Shown here piece by piece: positions 9,096 through 20,639 of a stretch of 64,000 bases of DNA. Numbering within the stretch: the first letter of the stretch is position 1; each line of letters opens with the position of its first letter. Under the pieces are notes generated by a model that saw nothing but the letters and a program-made list of their open reading frames with translations, made no database searches and was not told where the DNA came from. The position numbers were made by a program, and so were the translations under genes. Source of the DNA: Phytophthora sp. 'mugwort' (lineage: Eukaryota; Oomycota; Peronosporomycetes; Peronosporales; Peronosporaceae); NCBI GenBank assembly GCA_033558025.1, contig JAUCEF010000017.1:2170001-2234000 (forward strand). Direction: 5' to 3'.

Positions 9096-10901
9096 ATGAA
9101 CCGGCTGCTGCAGCACTTCGTGGACTCGGGCGGGGCCCAGGGCGCCCCAGCGGCGCGGCCGCCCATCCCGGCGCCTCCGCAGTCTTCTGGGGGCTCTTAC
9201 CACGCCGGCAATCGCGGCTCGTACCATCGCACAGCTCCCGGCGGACAGTTCTACTATCAGCCCCCACCCCAGCCGCAGATGCCGCACTGGCAGCAGCACA
9301 GCGAGGGCCACAGCGGATTGGACGAGATCCCGCTGACGTCGCAGTCTACTGGAACCATGTACGAGACTGTGGACCTCAACGCGGACAGTAGCCAACAGCA
9401 CCTGTCGCCGCAGTTCCAGCCCCAGCCGCAGCGATTGTTCACGCCGTCGTCTACGGGCCACCGGCTGCCGTCGGCACCGAATTCTCAGGGCCAAAATCAC
9501 AACACGCCCTTGTTCAAAGCCCCCACGCCACCGAGCAGCAGAGATGGCTACACGCAGCAGAAGGCTCCGCGCAGCACCGGCTCGGTCTCCGAGCTCTTTG
9601 CGAGCGGCCCGCCACCGGCTCGTGAGCTGTTCGGTGGGCCCCCGTCCGGAGGCAACGGCAACAACCCGTACAGACGCCAGTCAAATTCTATGAACGCGCC
9701 TTTTGCAGCCTCTCCGAGTGGGAATGGCGGGATGTTTGGCAATAACACAACACCACCGAAGGACCCTTTTGCTGGCTCGCCGTTGAATGGATTGGCGTTT
9801 TTCGGACAGACTGAATCACAAAAGGACCCTTTTGCTGCCTCGCCGACCCAAAACGGAGCTGGACAGACTCCTCAGAGTGAACCGCTTGCTGCGACGCGCT
9901 CGGACGAGAACAGGAATGTGGTCGGGAATGGAGCAGGAATGAACACCCAGGACCTTTCCGCAGCCCAGGCTCCTAAAGGTACGGCCTTCCAACAGGAGCA
10001 GCAGCAACCAGCGATCCCGACAGGAAACGCGTTCGTTCCTGCTCCTTTTCATTCGGGTAGTAGCTCATTTGAGTCCTCTGCCCCGTCAGACGGCGGACAC
10101 CAGCGTGTAGCGAGTGCTGACAGCTTGTTCTCATCGTCTGCACCGACAAACAACGGAGATTGGTCGCATCCTGCTCCGTCTACACTCCCAGCACCACCTC
10201 CTCCTACAAGCCCAGCTCAAGCGCACGAACTATTTGCTAGCAATGCACCAAGTGTCAGCAGTTTGTTTGGTGGTGATGCACCGTCGCCGTTCCAGATGAG
10301 TCATTTGATGCCGTCCCAGCCTACGCCTAATGCTTCACTCTTGCCGCCTAAGCCAGAGATTAGTCGTCCGCCCTCACCAGGGAAACCCCCAGTCAACGTT
10401 TTACCGTCACCGGCGAAGTCTCCGACCAACGTACCGTCTTCACCAATGATGAAGCCACCCGTAGCTGCCCCGCTTTCGCCAAAGATTACTGCCTCATCTC
10501 CGCTTACGAGGACTCAAGTATCAGTTCCGGTATCTCCAGTGATGCGGCTCGAAGACCATTTTTCGTCTAGTTTCGGCTCGATGAAGTTATCTACCCCCGC
10601 AAAGTCCCCACTGAGGTCTGGACTCGACATTCGACACATGAAGCTCCCGACTGGCAAACGTGACGACGATGCGATGTCCAATGCTCCTAGTATTGCTCCT
10701 AGCCGGATATCAATGCTCTCAACTCTCGATGATTCGCTAAAGTTGTCGGATATGTACAAGCAAATGACGTCACGTCTGGAGGGAGAAAAACACGACCTGC
10801 TTAAGGTGGTAGCAAGCCAAGCTCAAGAGATCGCTCACATGAAGAAGCACATTAAATCGTTAGAGCTGCAGCTCAAGAAATACCGGTCACAAGATGCATA
10901 G
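9096..10901 (+). CDS. Pro/Ser/Asn-rich low-complexity protein with C-terminal coiled coil
   Basis: Single-exon 601-aa protein beginning MNRLLQHFVD. I do not recognise a catalytic domain. Most of the chain is disordered and rich in Pro, Ser, Asn, Gln and Gly. It carries three PFAxSP-type repeats (201-207, 223-229, 244-250), two of them as KDPFA, and several xLF repeats (SELFAS, RELFGG, DSLFSS, HELFAS, SSLFGG). The last ~50 residues (about 550-597) form a heptad-like coiled coil. DPF-like and LF motifs are used by endocytic and coat-associated scaffolds to bind adaptor ear domains, so a vesicle-trafficking scaffold is possible but unproven. It is divergent from the BED-finger gene and followed in tandem by the TPR/IQ gene. 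Confidence 0.8.
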   Translation: MNRLLQHFVDSGGAQGAPAARPPIPAPPQSSGGSYHAGNRGSYHRTAPGGQFYYQPPPQPQMPHWQQHSEGHSGLDEIPLTSQSTGTMYETVDLNADSSQQHLSPQFQPQPQRLFTPSSTGHRLPSAPNSQGQNHNTPLFKAPTPPSSRDGYTQQKAPRSTGSVSELFASGPPPARELFGGPPSGGNGNNPYRRQSNSMNAPFAASPSGNGGMFGNNTTPPKDPFAGSPLNGLAFFGQTESQKDPFAASPTQNGAGQTPQSEPLAATRSDENRNVVGNGAGMNTQDLSAAQAPKGTAFQQEQQQPAIPTGNAFVPAPFHSGSSSFESSAPSDGGHQRVASADSLFSSSAPTNNGDWSHPAPSTLPAPPPPTSPAQAHELFASNAPSVSSLFGGDAPSPFQMSHLMPSQPTPNASLLPPKPEISRPPSPGKPPVNVLPSPAKSPTNVPSSPMMKPPVAAPLSPKITASSPLTRTQVSVPVSPVMRLEDHFSSSFGSMKLSTPAKSPLRSGLDIRHMKLPTGKRDDDAMSNAPSIAPSRISMLSTLDDSLKLSDMYKQMTSRLEGEKHDLLKVVASQAQEIAHMKKHIKSLELQLKKYRSQDA

Positions 10902-11138
10902 TTGAAAGCTGCAAAAAGAGTCAATAACGGTTCCTCGGGGTACCCAGGACGGAGAAAAGTGAGCTTTTTGTGTAGAGAATTGATGTGTTTTTTTTTTGAT
11001 AAAAAGACTCACGATGCAGGTTTTGTCGTTTTTTTGAGTGTTGACCAGCCCGTAGGCGTTTGGAACGAGATTTTTCTACCTATTTTCGTGCTGACGTATT
11101 TGCGTTCCTTTCGTCTAGCGAAGACACCGTCAAAGGTC
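10902..11138 (+). promoter_or_regulatory. Intergenic region with T-runs before the TPR/IQ gene
   Basis: 237 bp between the stop at 10901 and the ATG at 11139. It contains a 9-T run at about 10988 and a 7-T run at about 11030. The frame of the downstream gene is open through this interval without an ATG, so it is probably 5' UTR and promoter. A TATA box or splice site could not be assigned. Confidence 0.3.
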
Positions 11139-14100
11139 ATGCGTCACTCTTATCGTCATGACAATATGCACGAAGCAGCACCGCGTCCACGTTCTCCTAA
11201 GAGGAATCCATCTCAGGCTCCACCCCACAAGACGTGGCGTGACATTCCTGGGAACAATTCCTCTACCAAAATCTGGGATCATTCATCCAAGCAAACGCCA
11301 CACCACGATAGCGACCAGAGTTTGTTGGACATGTTAAGCTCGACAGTGGCGTGTTTAAAACACAAAAAAATGGACTTGGAGGCGCTCGGGTGTCTCGAAC
11401 AGAGTTTGTGGCTCAAGCGCCGCATGTTTGGCGTCGATAGTTCGGCTGTACACAAGGCACTGAGCGACGTCATGCTGAGCTACAACTCGGTGGCGATGCA
11501 GTATCTCGCACAGGGACTTTTTGACCAGTGTTTAGCCATGTTACGGAAGGCCGAGGCGATTACCGCGCCAGGAAACTTTAAACGATGTCAGGCACTGCAG
11601 ATCCTCACGTTTAACAACATTGGCTGCTGTTATCGGAAGCTCGGCAAGCTGAAATCAGCGCTAAAGTATCTCAAAGAGGCGGCGCAGATCGGATCAGGCT
11701 CGGCACATGTGAAAAACCTCTCGATTACTCATCTTAACCTGTGCGCGATTCAGTCGCAACTTGGACGACACGATCTGGCACTGGAGCATGCACAGGCAGC
11801 TATTTTCCATACTCAAGAAGAGCTCGTGAGTCTGGAGGATGGAGCTACCGATGTGCGTGACGAAGATGGCAGCAAGGACCGAGCGTTGGTCGATGCTTTG
11901 GACCCAAAGACGCGTGAAGAGAAAATTATTTCCTTGGCTGTAGCGTACCATAATTTGGCGGTTGAGCTCGAGTTTAATGGACGAGGAGAAGCGAGTTTGC
12001 AGTGGTACAAGAAAGCTCTGCAGCTCGTCTGGAAGTATCGTGAGAGCAACGAGAACTTGTGTGAATCCTTTAAGAGAATCTTTCTCGATGCCAAGAAGAA
12101 GCAGCAAACAGCGAACGTCCGACAGAATGGGATCCCCGCTTCGGTATATAACGCAGTGAATGGGCGACGTCCGCTGACTCGTCCACGTTCTGCCCATGCA
12201 GCAGCGAGAGGTACGAACGAGGTTGACCGAGCGGACGTCTCGTACAGCTCGACGGTTGCTTCTCAATGCTATAAAGCCACCAAGCTATCAGCTGCAGGGC
12301 TTCGATACGGATCTCCATGTTCTGCTGCAAGTACAAAACCCCAGCGCCCAGCTTCAGCTACGACTCGGCCGCGACCGATGTCTGCTACACCGTCATCGTG
12401 TTTGAACACCCGCGAGTCCCGTGATAAAGCTGATAATGCTTTTGAAATGCACTGGAAGAAGTTGGAGACAGAGCACGCTCTCAATGATTTTCCAAAGACT
12501 GAACGGAGCAATCGTCGACCTCAAAGTGCAGGAAGTATCACTGCAGCAGCCCGACGGCGACACCAAGCCGAGACACAGCGTCAGCATCAATTCGAGGGAC
12601 AACTATACTTTGCTGCTCAAGATGAAGATCTCATCGGCAACGACCAAGACTTGGGCGTTCTCGATGACGACGGTAACAGCGAAAATGAGTTTGATAATGA
12701 CTCGTTCAACTCTAATGACAATCAACAGGAGAGAGAGACCGCCTCAAGTCAGATCACGGACGAGAGTGTGTCCACTACGGGGTACAGCGGGGATGACGAT
12801 ACTGACCCCGAACTACCAGCTCAACGAGTGTGCCACATGGAGTATCTTCGTCGCATGAAGAAGCTTGCTGAAAGTATTAAAGATGATCTCCACGGTGTCG
12901 GTATTCGCCGCGCTACAGTCGACATAGCTGCAAGAAGTCCCACAACTTGCACGGATAACGTCGAGTCAGTAATTAATGACAACGAATCCAGAGTATCAAC
13001 TCCGCGAAGTGCTACCTCGAAACTGCGTAATCGAATCGAACAAGCGCGACGCGACTTCTGTGGTGAAGTCGAGAGATCTACCAGCAAGTCGAACGAGATA
13101 AATTCATCGACTTTAGTTACAACGAAGCGAAACGATGATGGACTGGAGCTTGAAGAAGATGTTCATGTGTTTGAATCGGAGAGAGCAGCGCGCGATGCCG
13201 AGTTGCAATTGTTCCGAGAAGCTGCAGGTTGCCGACTTCAGGCATTTTTCCGTGGTCAACGCTGTCGCACGGAGGTGAAACAGCTCAAACAGGTGATGAA
13301 AGCACTTAAACTTGTTGCAGTAAGTAGTCCATCTAGATGCTCATCTCTCAGTGCTTGTACGCGCAGGCTAAACGTGCAACTGACTCGGCAAAATTGATCC
13401 AGCGCCAAGTGCGACGGTATCTCGAGGCACAGGAGGTGAAAAGGAGGCTTGAAGAAGAGCGGAAACAACTGGAGATGCAGAGAGAAGAGGTGGAAGACAT
13501 GGCGGCTTGCCTCATCCAGCAATTATGGCGACGAGTACTTGATCAAAACTTTACCAGTGCAAATAAATCCCAGCATGAAGATAAGACGCCGTCTCCTTTC
13601 CCGCAACGTCGACAATTTTCCATCGCGGACGCTGTATTGGGATCTGCAGTGAAGAGGCCTGTGACATCAAGTCGAACGCTGGCACACCTAAGACATCCAG
13701 AGCCGCCTCATCTCAATACAGCGGCCACCGTCCCCCACATCAACCTTAGCCACCTACAAGAACCAGAAGCACCTCGACGAAGTTGTCCTATTCCATCACT
13801 GAGTGATTTAGACAAAGTGGAGTTGCCGATCACAGTACAGGCAGAAGATATTCGACGCAGCGAAGTTTACGATGATGATGAAGAGTGGAAAATGCCACAA
13901 CAATGCTCAGCACCATCCACATCACGTACAAAGCACACGACGCCAGGATGCTCCATGGAACAAGCGAAAACTCCGCAGCAACGATCTACAGTCGAAACTT
14001 CTCGCACTAGCGACGATACGGACCAAGAAGCGGACACTCGAAGGCAAAATGTTGCAGCCATTCGTATCCAGGCGTCCATTAAGAGCTTCGTCGTTCGTAG

Positions 14101-15217
14101 GCGTCTTGCACTTGAGAACGCAGGCGATTTAAGCCGGATATACATTGAGCGGAAGCATTTCAATGTCGCTCTAGCTCATGCAGTAAGTGTATCACCAGTC
14201 GAATCGTCTCTGCTTGGTTCTCTAATATTTCTTTGTTTTTATGTTTAATAGCTGACGTTGGAGCAAGACTTCTTGGAAGAGCTCAGTGCGATCAAGCTCC
14301 AAGCTTTTGTACGTGGCCATCAGAGCCGTCTGCTAACCGAGTGCATCAAGGCAGGAGTAGATACCGCCGTGAACACAATTCAGCGATCGTTTCGAACACA
14401 CCGCCGACACACTCAACGAGCAGTTGATAAAGGCGTTCGCACTATCGCAGCTCGTACCATTCAGCAAGTTTTCCGTGACTATGAAGCACGGAGGGCATCA
14501 ATTCACCAAGCAGCAGTCGACGACGAGCTCTTGAGTGTCCAGCAAATCGCTGCTAGCACCATTCAGACATTTTGGAGACAATACGACGTCGCAAGGGACC
14601 ACAACCTTGAGACGATCGAAGCTGCTACGTGCATTCAAGCTCTGGGACGTGGCCATCTTACTCGTCAATCACTGAAGTCTCTGCATGGTTCATCATCAGA
14701 AGGTCTCTCAAAACATGTAAGTGATCTGCAGGTACTAACTTACTGGGATTGAAGTCTTAACTTGGTTTGCTTGCTCTCGATACAGTCATCGGCCTTCTCC
14801 ATGTCGTCCTCAGCTGAGAGGCTTGTGGTAAAAGACAGTACTTGCAGAGAAAAATCACTGAGCATCAACCACAGCTTCTTGCCACCAAGTATTCGCGAGC
14901 TGTACATGTCAAGTGGAAGTCAAGTTTCGAGCTCAAATAATCAGACACACGCACAGGAGATCGCTGAGCTGGGACTGACGTTCGCAGACTTCTTGCGAGA
15001 GCTTGAGACGTGCACAGAAGTGTCCGTGGGCTCCTCAGCGTTAAACGCCATGCGAATCGTAGTCGAGACGTCCCCGGAGTCCACAAAGACGCTGGCAAAC
15101 GTAGTCAAAGTAGCACAAGTTCTCGATCGGCGGTTACAGGAAGGGTTCTGGACTGAGACGATCGAGACATCGAGCATTGCTCTGCTTCAGGCCTTCCGGG
15201 ATGTTTTAGACTCGTAG
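11139..15217 (+). CDS. TPR and multi-IQ-motif protein
   Basis: Four exons (11139..13319, 13367..14182, 14252..14716, 14786..15217) encode 1297 aa; the introns of 47, 68 and 69 nt all begin gtaagt and end in AG with phase 0. Residues ~64-305 carry helical repeats of TPR type (for example NNIGCCYRKLGKLKSALKYL and VAYHNLAVELEFNGR). A long acidic and Ser-rich linker follows. From ~696 to ~1150 there are about nine IQ-like calmodulin-binding motifs (CRLQAFFRG, KLIQRQVRRYL, RIQASIKSFVVRRR, KLQAFVRGHQSR, NTIQRSFRTHRR, RTIQQVFRDY, STIQTFWRQY, TCIQALGRGH). The C-terminal ~140 residues are unassigned. The architecture suggests a calmodulin-binding scaffold, possibly flagellar or cytoskeletal; that role is inference. 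The exact start is uncertain because the frame is open upstream. Confidence 0.82.
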
Positions 15218-15351
15218 AAAAAGTACACAAGATACCACCTCAAAGCATTCCACAGCGCACAACTTCCTCCATTCTCCATCTAACGCACTACCCAAGGCAC
15301 ATCCCTGGAGGTCTCTACTGTAGAACGCATCGCTGTCCAGCTACTGGGCAT

Positions 15352-16656
15352 TTAAAGCGACTTGAGCTGTCCCATGAGGTCCTCCAGACTAACGTTGAAG
15401 TCCATTACAGAAGTCAACTGGTCCTCAGCAGCAGTTACCGGCGCCGTAGAAGGCTGATCGTATGCAAACGAGAGACCCGACGCCAGCTTGGCTGTTTCCG
15501 TAGCGGCAGGAGCTTCCGTGTCTCTCGAATCAGCGGCATCTTCTTCACCGCTAAGTTCAATGCCCCACTCGTTGTCATCGTGCTCCACGACGACGTTTTC
15601 CTGGCCGTCGTGACCAAGCGCCTTCCAGACCATGGGAGTCCACTTGGCATGCTCGGGCACCGCCTGCTGCTTGCGGCACTGCGCGTTCGAGCACTCGGGG
15701 TTCGGACGCATGACATCCGACGGGAAGAAGTCCGTCATTGCGCTGTAGCCCAAATAGTACGACACTTGACCGAAGCCCAGCAAGTACTTAAGCACGTTTT
15801 GCACCAGCATCGCAGCCACAAGTCCCATCGTGGTAGGCAACGAGGCCGCGCACACGCCCTCGCGCTTCAGCGTGGACTCGTCAATGCCACTCGCCACAAT
15901 CAGCGGGGGAAGACACTCGAAACACGCCGTGCGTCCTGGCAGTAGGAATTGAATGTGGCCCGATACGGCGTCCTCCGACACGCCCGACTCCATCCACTTC
16001 TGGCTCAGCTCATTGCAAGCCTGGTTCAGTGCCGTGCGTGCCGCGTAGTTGTCCACGCAGCTCAGGACGAGGTCGATCTTGCTCTTGCCGTCGACGCCTC
16101 CATGCTGGATACGGTCCAGCAGCTGCTCGAAGTTGGCCGTTGTCGTAATGTCCATCGTGTACTCCTCGAAGACCACGTCCGGATTGATACCTGTTTAAAA
16201 CAAAACCGTTTAGCTAACATACTACGGTTTAGTAGTAAGTTAGGTTGCCCTACTGTGCAATGTCTGCTTAGCGGCCGCCGTCTTGGTCATTCCCGCCTGC
16301 TCGGGGCGGAAGAAGAGGCGGTTCATGTTGGCAATCTCCACCGTGTCATAGTCATAGAGGATGAGCTTGCCGATGCCGCAGCGCGTGAGCATCTCGGCGG
16401 CCACGGATCCGATACCCCCGAGCCCCACAATGAGCACTGAGAAGTCGCGAATCTTTTCGTAGTTGTTGACGATGCCCATGCGCTTGAGCGCCATGAGGCG
16501 GCTGTACGGGTTGCTGTCCACGACTTCGGCGCTCATATGCTTGGCGCGGGCGCCGCCGCTGGTCTCGAGCTCCAGCTGGGCCTGCACCGTCGCCTTCCGC
16601 TGCATCAGCTCGGCGATCTGCTTGTCCAGCGCGCGCAGCTCCGCCTCAGTCGACAT
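15352..16656 (-). CDS. UBA5: Ubiquitin-like modifier-activating enzyme 5 (UFM1 E1)
   Basis: Two exons (16656..16254 and 16190..15352) joined over a 63-nt intron give 413 aa, the usual UBA5 length. UBA5 adenylates UFM1, holds it as a thioester and passes it to UFC1 in ER-linked UFMylation. Visible features: nucleotide-binding GLGGIG (78-83), the [15 protein letters not shown] block, [13 protein letters not shown], zinc ligands CFEC (224/227) plus a later C-x5-C pair, and the catalytic Cys248 in [12 protein letters not shown]. The UFM1/Atg8-interacting motif WGIEL (343-347) and a C-terminal helix ending [12 protein letters not shown], the expected UFC1-binding element, are also present. All key residues are intact. 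It is convergent with the TPR/IQ gene, 134 bp apart. Confidence 0.95.
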
Positions 16657-18049
16657 GAGGACTCGACTCCTTTTTTTTTAAATGTGCCACAATGTAGGGG
16701 TTTAGATAAACCCTAGCGATTAAAATTTAATATTAACCCATCTCGTTGCACGTACCGTAATAAGCTTTTTAAAAGGCACGCGTTGCTGCGCCCAACTCGC
16801 CGCGTCACACGTTTAGTTTGAGCTTACAAATTGTATTGAATGTCTCACATCACCATTTACCCTAGCCTTTTGAGGACCGATGGCATCGCGGTCTTGGGCT
16901 TTGCTTCGCCATGGCAGTCGCTGCGCTCCTGCGAGGAAAAAAAATCTAAGTTCGGCCCGCTAGAGCACTCGCTCGCTGAATAGCTCGGCGCGGGGCCCGC
17001 CTCCGCAAATTGCGCGCGGCCTGCTTCGCGGGCAACCCGCGCGGGGTTTCTGTGGCTACGCGCGCTCGCAACCGCTTTCCTCCGATGGTCGTTTTATGTG
17101 TTTCACCCCCTCCTTTTTCAGTTGGGCGCAGCACTCAGTCTCTTAGAAAAACAGGGCGTCCCTGTAAGAGGTGGCCACAAAAAGGTGGGAAATCTAAAAA
17201 ATATATCCGGAAATTGCGTTTTCAATTTGGTATTTGCTCATAGCATGTGACGAATTTCTAAGCTGCATGCCGCGGTCGCTATAGCATGACTCGAATGCAT
17301 GTTGCCTGTTGCATTGCCAATGTCGTCGACCTGGTTGTATGGCCGTTTGGAATTTTAGACCAATATTTCCGAGATTTAGAGAATTTCAAGTTGTAACTCC
17401 TACGTCGTTGCACATCTCGCCCCCTTTCATTGCTCTGATGGGAAGAATTGAATATTCAAATGGTGAGCCGCCGAGCATGCCGTTCCCTGACTGCCTTGTC
17501 CCGGGAAGAGTTCAGCTTCAACCGTTGATGGACATCGGCGGAAGTTCGTCGGCCTTGAGCGCTTCCACCCCGCCCAAAATGTTGTCAGCTGGGTAGGTCG
17601 ACTGTGCAAGTCATGAGATCGCATATGTCACTAAGGCACTAAAGTGAGTATGATTAGGATGATGTGACATTAGATGCGCAAGATCCACCCAAAGGTTTTA
17701 CCGAAAATCTGAAAACATGAAGAGACCACACAGTGAAGGCGTGCTGTTGCCGCGCAGTACAGAGAAGGAAGTCGACAGAATCGTCGTGCAGACTTCACAA
17801 CCATAGGATTGAAACACTAAGTTTATAATGATGCTAGGTACGTAGTTGCAATTTTGTCGTTTCTTCGATTCCCACCTTTTGGCCCATTTTCTCCCTCTTC
17901 TTACATACACGGCCTGAGAAGCTGCATGACGAAAACGGGTTTCAGGACGAGAAAAAAAAAGACCTTTTCTAATTCGTGGGAATCCAGAAGAGACCTTAAG
18001 CTTTCCACAACGAACCAAATCACTGCCCCCCCCCCCCTCCCTGGCAATA
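16657..18049. other. Gene-free transition from conserved block to repeat-rich DNA
   Basis: Upstream of UBA5 (to about 16850) is AT-rich and likely holds its promoter. A locally GC-rich patch (about 16960-17070) follows. No frame here shows a recognisable domain or intron pattern. Confidence 0.4.
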
Positions 18050-18660
18050 ATGTCCAGAGCGACAGGTCTACAAGCGACCTGATCTCTTACGCCTCCACTG
18101 CGTCTATACAACTAGGGCAAGGCGACTCCCCTCGCTCGGCCTCCGAACAAGATATTCCAGCGCAGCAGCAGGCTGCAGGCTCCGATGACGAGGGGGAGAA
18201 GCGGACGAGCCAGACGAACGCTTTTGATTCAATACCGCCACCGATAAGCCTATCTTGGCTGAAGTCTTTGCCACACCTCCGTTTGCTGTGTAGCGCAAGG
18301 CAGTAACCGGTGTATGGAAAGGATTAGCCACCCGGCTGAACTCGATGCTATCTACAAATATTAGCTTCCGCGCGTGTCGGGACTGCTCCTGTTTTCTTCT
18401 ACGGAAGTATGCAGCCAGGAAAAAGCGCAACGAGGCCGCAAGCGGCACGAGCGAAGTGCATAGAAGTAGATGACTGCAACTGCAGTAGCTCAAGAATGCC
18501 GCAGCCGCTGGGCAGCAATTAAAAAACGAAAACGCCGCTTCTAAAACTGGAGAAGCGTGGTTTAGACTCGTACAGCAACACCACGCGTGGTAGCGCATCC
18601 TAGACGCCGATTCCCAGTCTGCATGGAGACGCTTTACACACAAAGCTTCTAGCATCTACT
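18050..18660 (+). pseudogene. Decayed Myb/SANT-like DNA-binding ORF
   Basis: A Ser-rich, acidic frame runs to the stop at 18304, then conserved-looking pieces continue with interruptions: VWKGLATRLN, FRACRD, KYAARKKRNEAASGTSE and LKNENAASKT. The 'RACRD' plus basic helix pattern is the third-helix end of Myb/SANT-like domains found in transposon-derived oomycete proteins, and a related copy is at 57771-58085. Stops fall inside the conserved part, so it is non-functional. A run of 12 C at 18026 lies just upstream. Confidence 0.4.
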
Positions 18661-19136
18661 TCGCCACGCGGGGGTAGGCAAGAACATCATCGCCGCTGTC
18701 GGAGTTCATCTTAGTCCTAGCGGTAGATTTCACACTGGCTTTACCTCTGATTCCGCTTCGTTGCATAAAGCGCAGACGAGTTATCGTCCACAGCCAAAGC
18801 AACGAGTTTGAAAGCACGACCAACTATCAGAATTTCTAAAATTTTAATAATGTCGTACAGTATATGTAGTCCTACAGTGCGCCGCGGAATAACGTAAGTC
18901 CCTCACTCCGACGATTTCCTATTGGTCAAAAATAGCCGAGTTGCTGGCGCCAGAGTTAGAGACGGGCATATCGCGGAAGCTGAAGAATTACGAGCACTGG
19001 CCGCTGGAGCAAGGACGCAAGTGCAGGGGGGGGGGGCTGACAGCAGTATGCTATCGTGCGGGCTATTGGGCTGTGTACTATTGTCACGTGTTTCGACGCT
19101 GCGTAGACGTCTGAATGCCGGCATTATTGGGTGCAG
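18661..19136. other. No gene recognised
   Basis: Mixed-composition sequence with an 11-G run at 19026-19036. Short frames on both strands show no recognisable motif. Confidence 0.3.
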
Positions 19137-19508
19137 TCATAGCTGGTCATGTCGAGATTGCTGGGGCACCGCTGCCAAAGGTGGCTGCACTTCTCCTATC
19201 GAGGGTGAAGGTGTCTGCACCACCAAAACTGAGGCTTCAGATGACGATCGTGCAGCCGTGTTCTCTGTGGAGGCTTGGCGTTTTTGCTGCTTCAACCACG
19301 AGCGCGTGCTTGTGACGTGGGCTTGGCGAATTAACCTGAGCGCTGTAGTGGGTTTGAATTGACTTGATCTGCGCTTGCGTTTGCTTGGCTTTGAGTGCAG
19401 AGTTTGGTAGCCGATGTTGAAGAGGTCAGTTGCGTGAGTTTCATCGCGGATTTCAGGCAGCCGCTCGTAGGTTTGTGCTTCGATCCCGTTACTTATGTGC
19501 CTCACCAT
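19137..19508 (-). CDS. Unrecognised short ORF, basic and Ser-rich
   Basis: A 123-codon stop-free frame with a basic patch (SKPSKRKRRSS) and a Ser/Pro-rich C-terminus. No ATG-anchored domain is recognised and it lies in repeat-rich DNA just downstream of a recombinase relic on the same strand. It may be part of that element or a chance frame. Confidence 0.25.
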   Translation of the reverse strand: MVRHISNGIEAQTYERLPEIRDETHATDLFNIGYQTLHSKPSKRKRRSSQFKPTTALRLIRQAHVTSTRSWLKQQKRQASTENTAARSSSEASVLVVQTPSPSIGEVQPPLAAVPQQSRHDQL

Positions 19509-19759
19509 GATAGACCACCCTGACAGATTCGCCTTCTTCTTTGGTGTGTCTAGATCATCAGAAAAATGGCCTTATATGGGGGATAGCCGCGTCTTACGTT
19601 GCCAAACCACCACAACCTCCACACATCAAGTGGATCGATACTTGAGAATTCGAAATCTTTTGGCAGTTTGTAAACTTGCCACCCCGTGAATGATAAATGG
19701 GCGATGGACTTGAACGTGTTGCTTTCGGATCAGATGACTCTTGCATGTTGAAGGCCTAC

Positions 19760-20490
19760 CTCAACTAAGAGTACTTTGATTTCCCACGCATCTAGCTGCC
19801 ACACCTTTTTGCTCGAGCACCTTTTCCATCCGTTGCTCCCGCATTTTTGGAAGAACGTCTATCGACCGCTGCTGTGTGTCGAGTTTCTTATAAGCTAGAT
19901 ATGTGGTGGTATTCCTGACGGCTGGGCATCCAGGTTGACCCACCAACCTCCATCTTCGATCGTAGACTATTGAGAAGAATCGGATCGGTGAAGACATGGG
20001 TCGATAGAAGCGGATGCGTTGTAGACAAGTTGTTGAGCAGAAATTGGCGTGGCTAATTAGCGATGCAAGGCATAACCGCAAAATATCGTACAGGTTCACT
20101 TCACTCACTAGGCCTGCAAACATTGCTGCAATGGTAGACTTTATCGTACTGTCTGATTATCACGGAAGTGCGGCGGCAGAACAGCAAACTTCGAGTCATT
20201 CACAGATGCCCAGCAACGAAACGTCCTAAAAATTGATCGCCTGCAGATTCATATCGGAAGTATCTGTCTTGCACTCCACCCATTGACCATCCGCGCCGAA
20301 GACACTCACAATGGAAGGTCCTCCAGTACTTCCTCCACATGCAAAAGTTGCGACACCTTTCCTCACCGAGTGTGTTCCGTAAGCTTGGGCGACCCCATCG
20401 ATTTTGAGTATACTTCCCAACGTCTTACCAAATCGAATCTTTGGGTCAGGCCCGGGAAATAATGGCCCAGGCAGGTTGTGCACGCGGATT
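19760..20490 (-). pseudogene. Crypton-type tyrosine recombinase relic
   Basis: Reading the minus strand from about 20490, the frame shows LFPGPDPKIRFGKTL and then GTHSVRKGVATFACGGST, the H-x2-R signature and following loop of the Crypton tyrosine recombinases common in oomycetes. A one-base shift at about 20299 then moves the conserved continuation (GGVQDRYFRYESAGDQF, carrying the candidate catalytic tyrosine) into another frame. Further shifts and stops interrupt the C-terminal part (VNDSKFAVLPPHF, DILRLCLASLISHANF). The N-terminal half is missing or replaced by the adjacent repeat. These DNA transposons move by site-specific recombination; this copy cannot. Confidence 0.7.
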
Positions 20491-20639
20491 GCATGCCAAT
20501 TAAATTCTCATCGATGTCACGGCCCCGCACAAGGGGGGTTCTTTCGTAGTTCGAGGGTTGACGGCCCCCAAGCTGCTGTCGGGACCCGTGTACAAACTAG
20601 CACCCCAATCTACAAAGGTGGTGCAGACGATGGTGCATC

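Noticed and set aside
16700..16730. Telomere-like word taaaccctag
   Set aside because: Single occurrence without tandem repeats; not a telomeric array.
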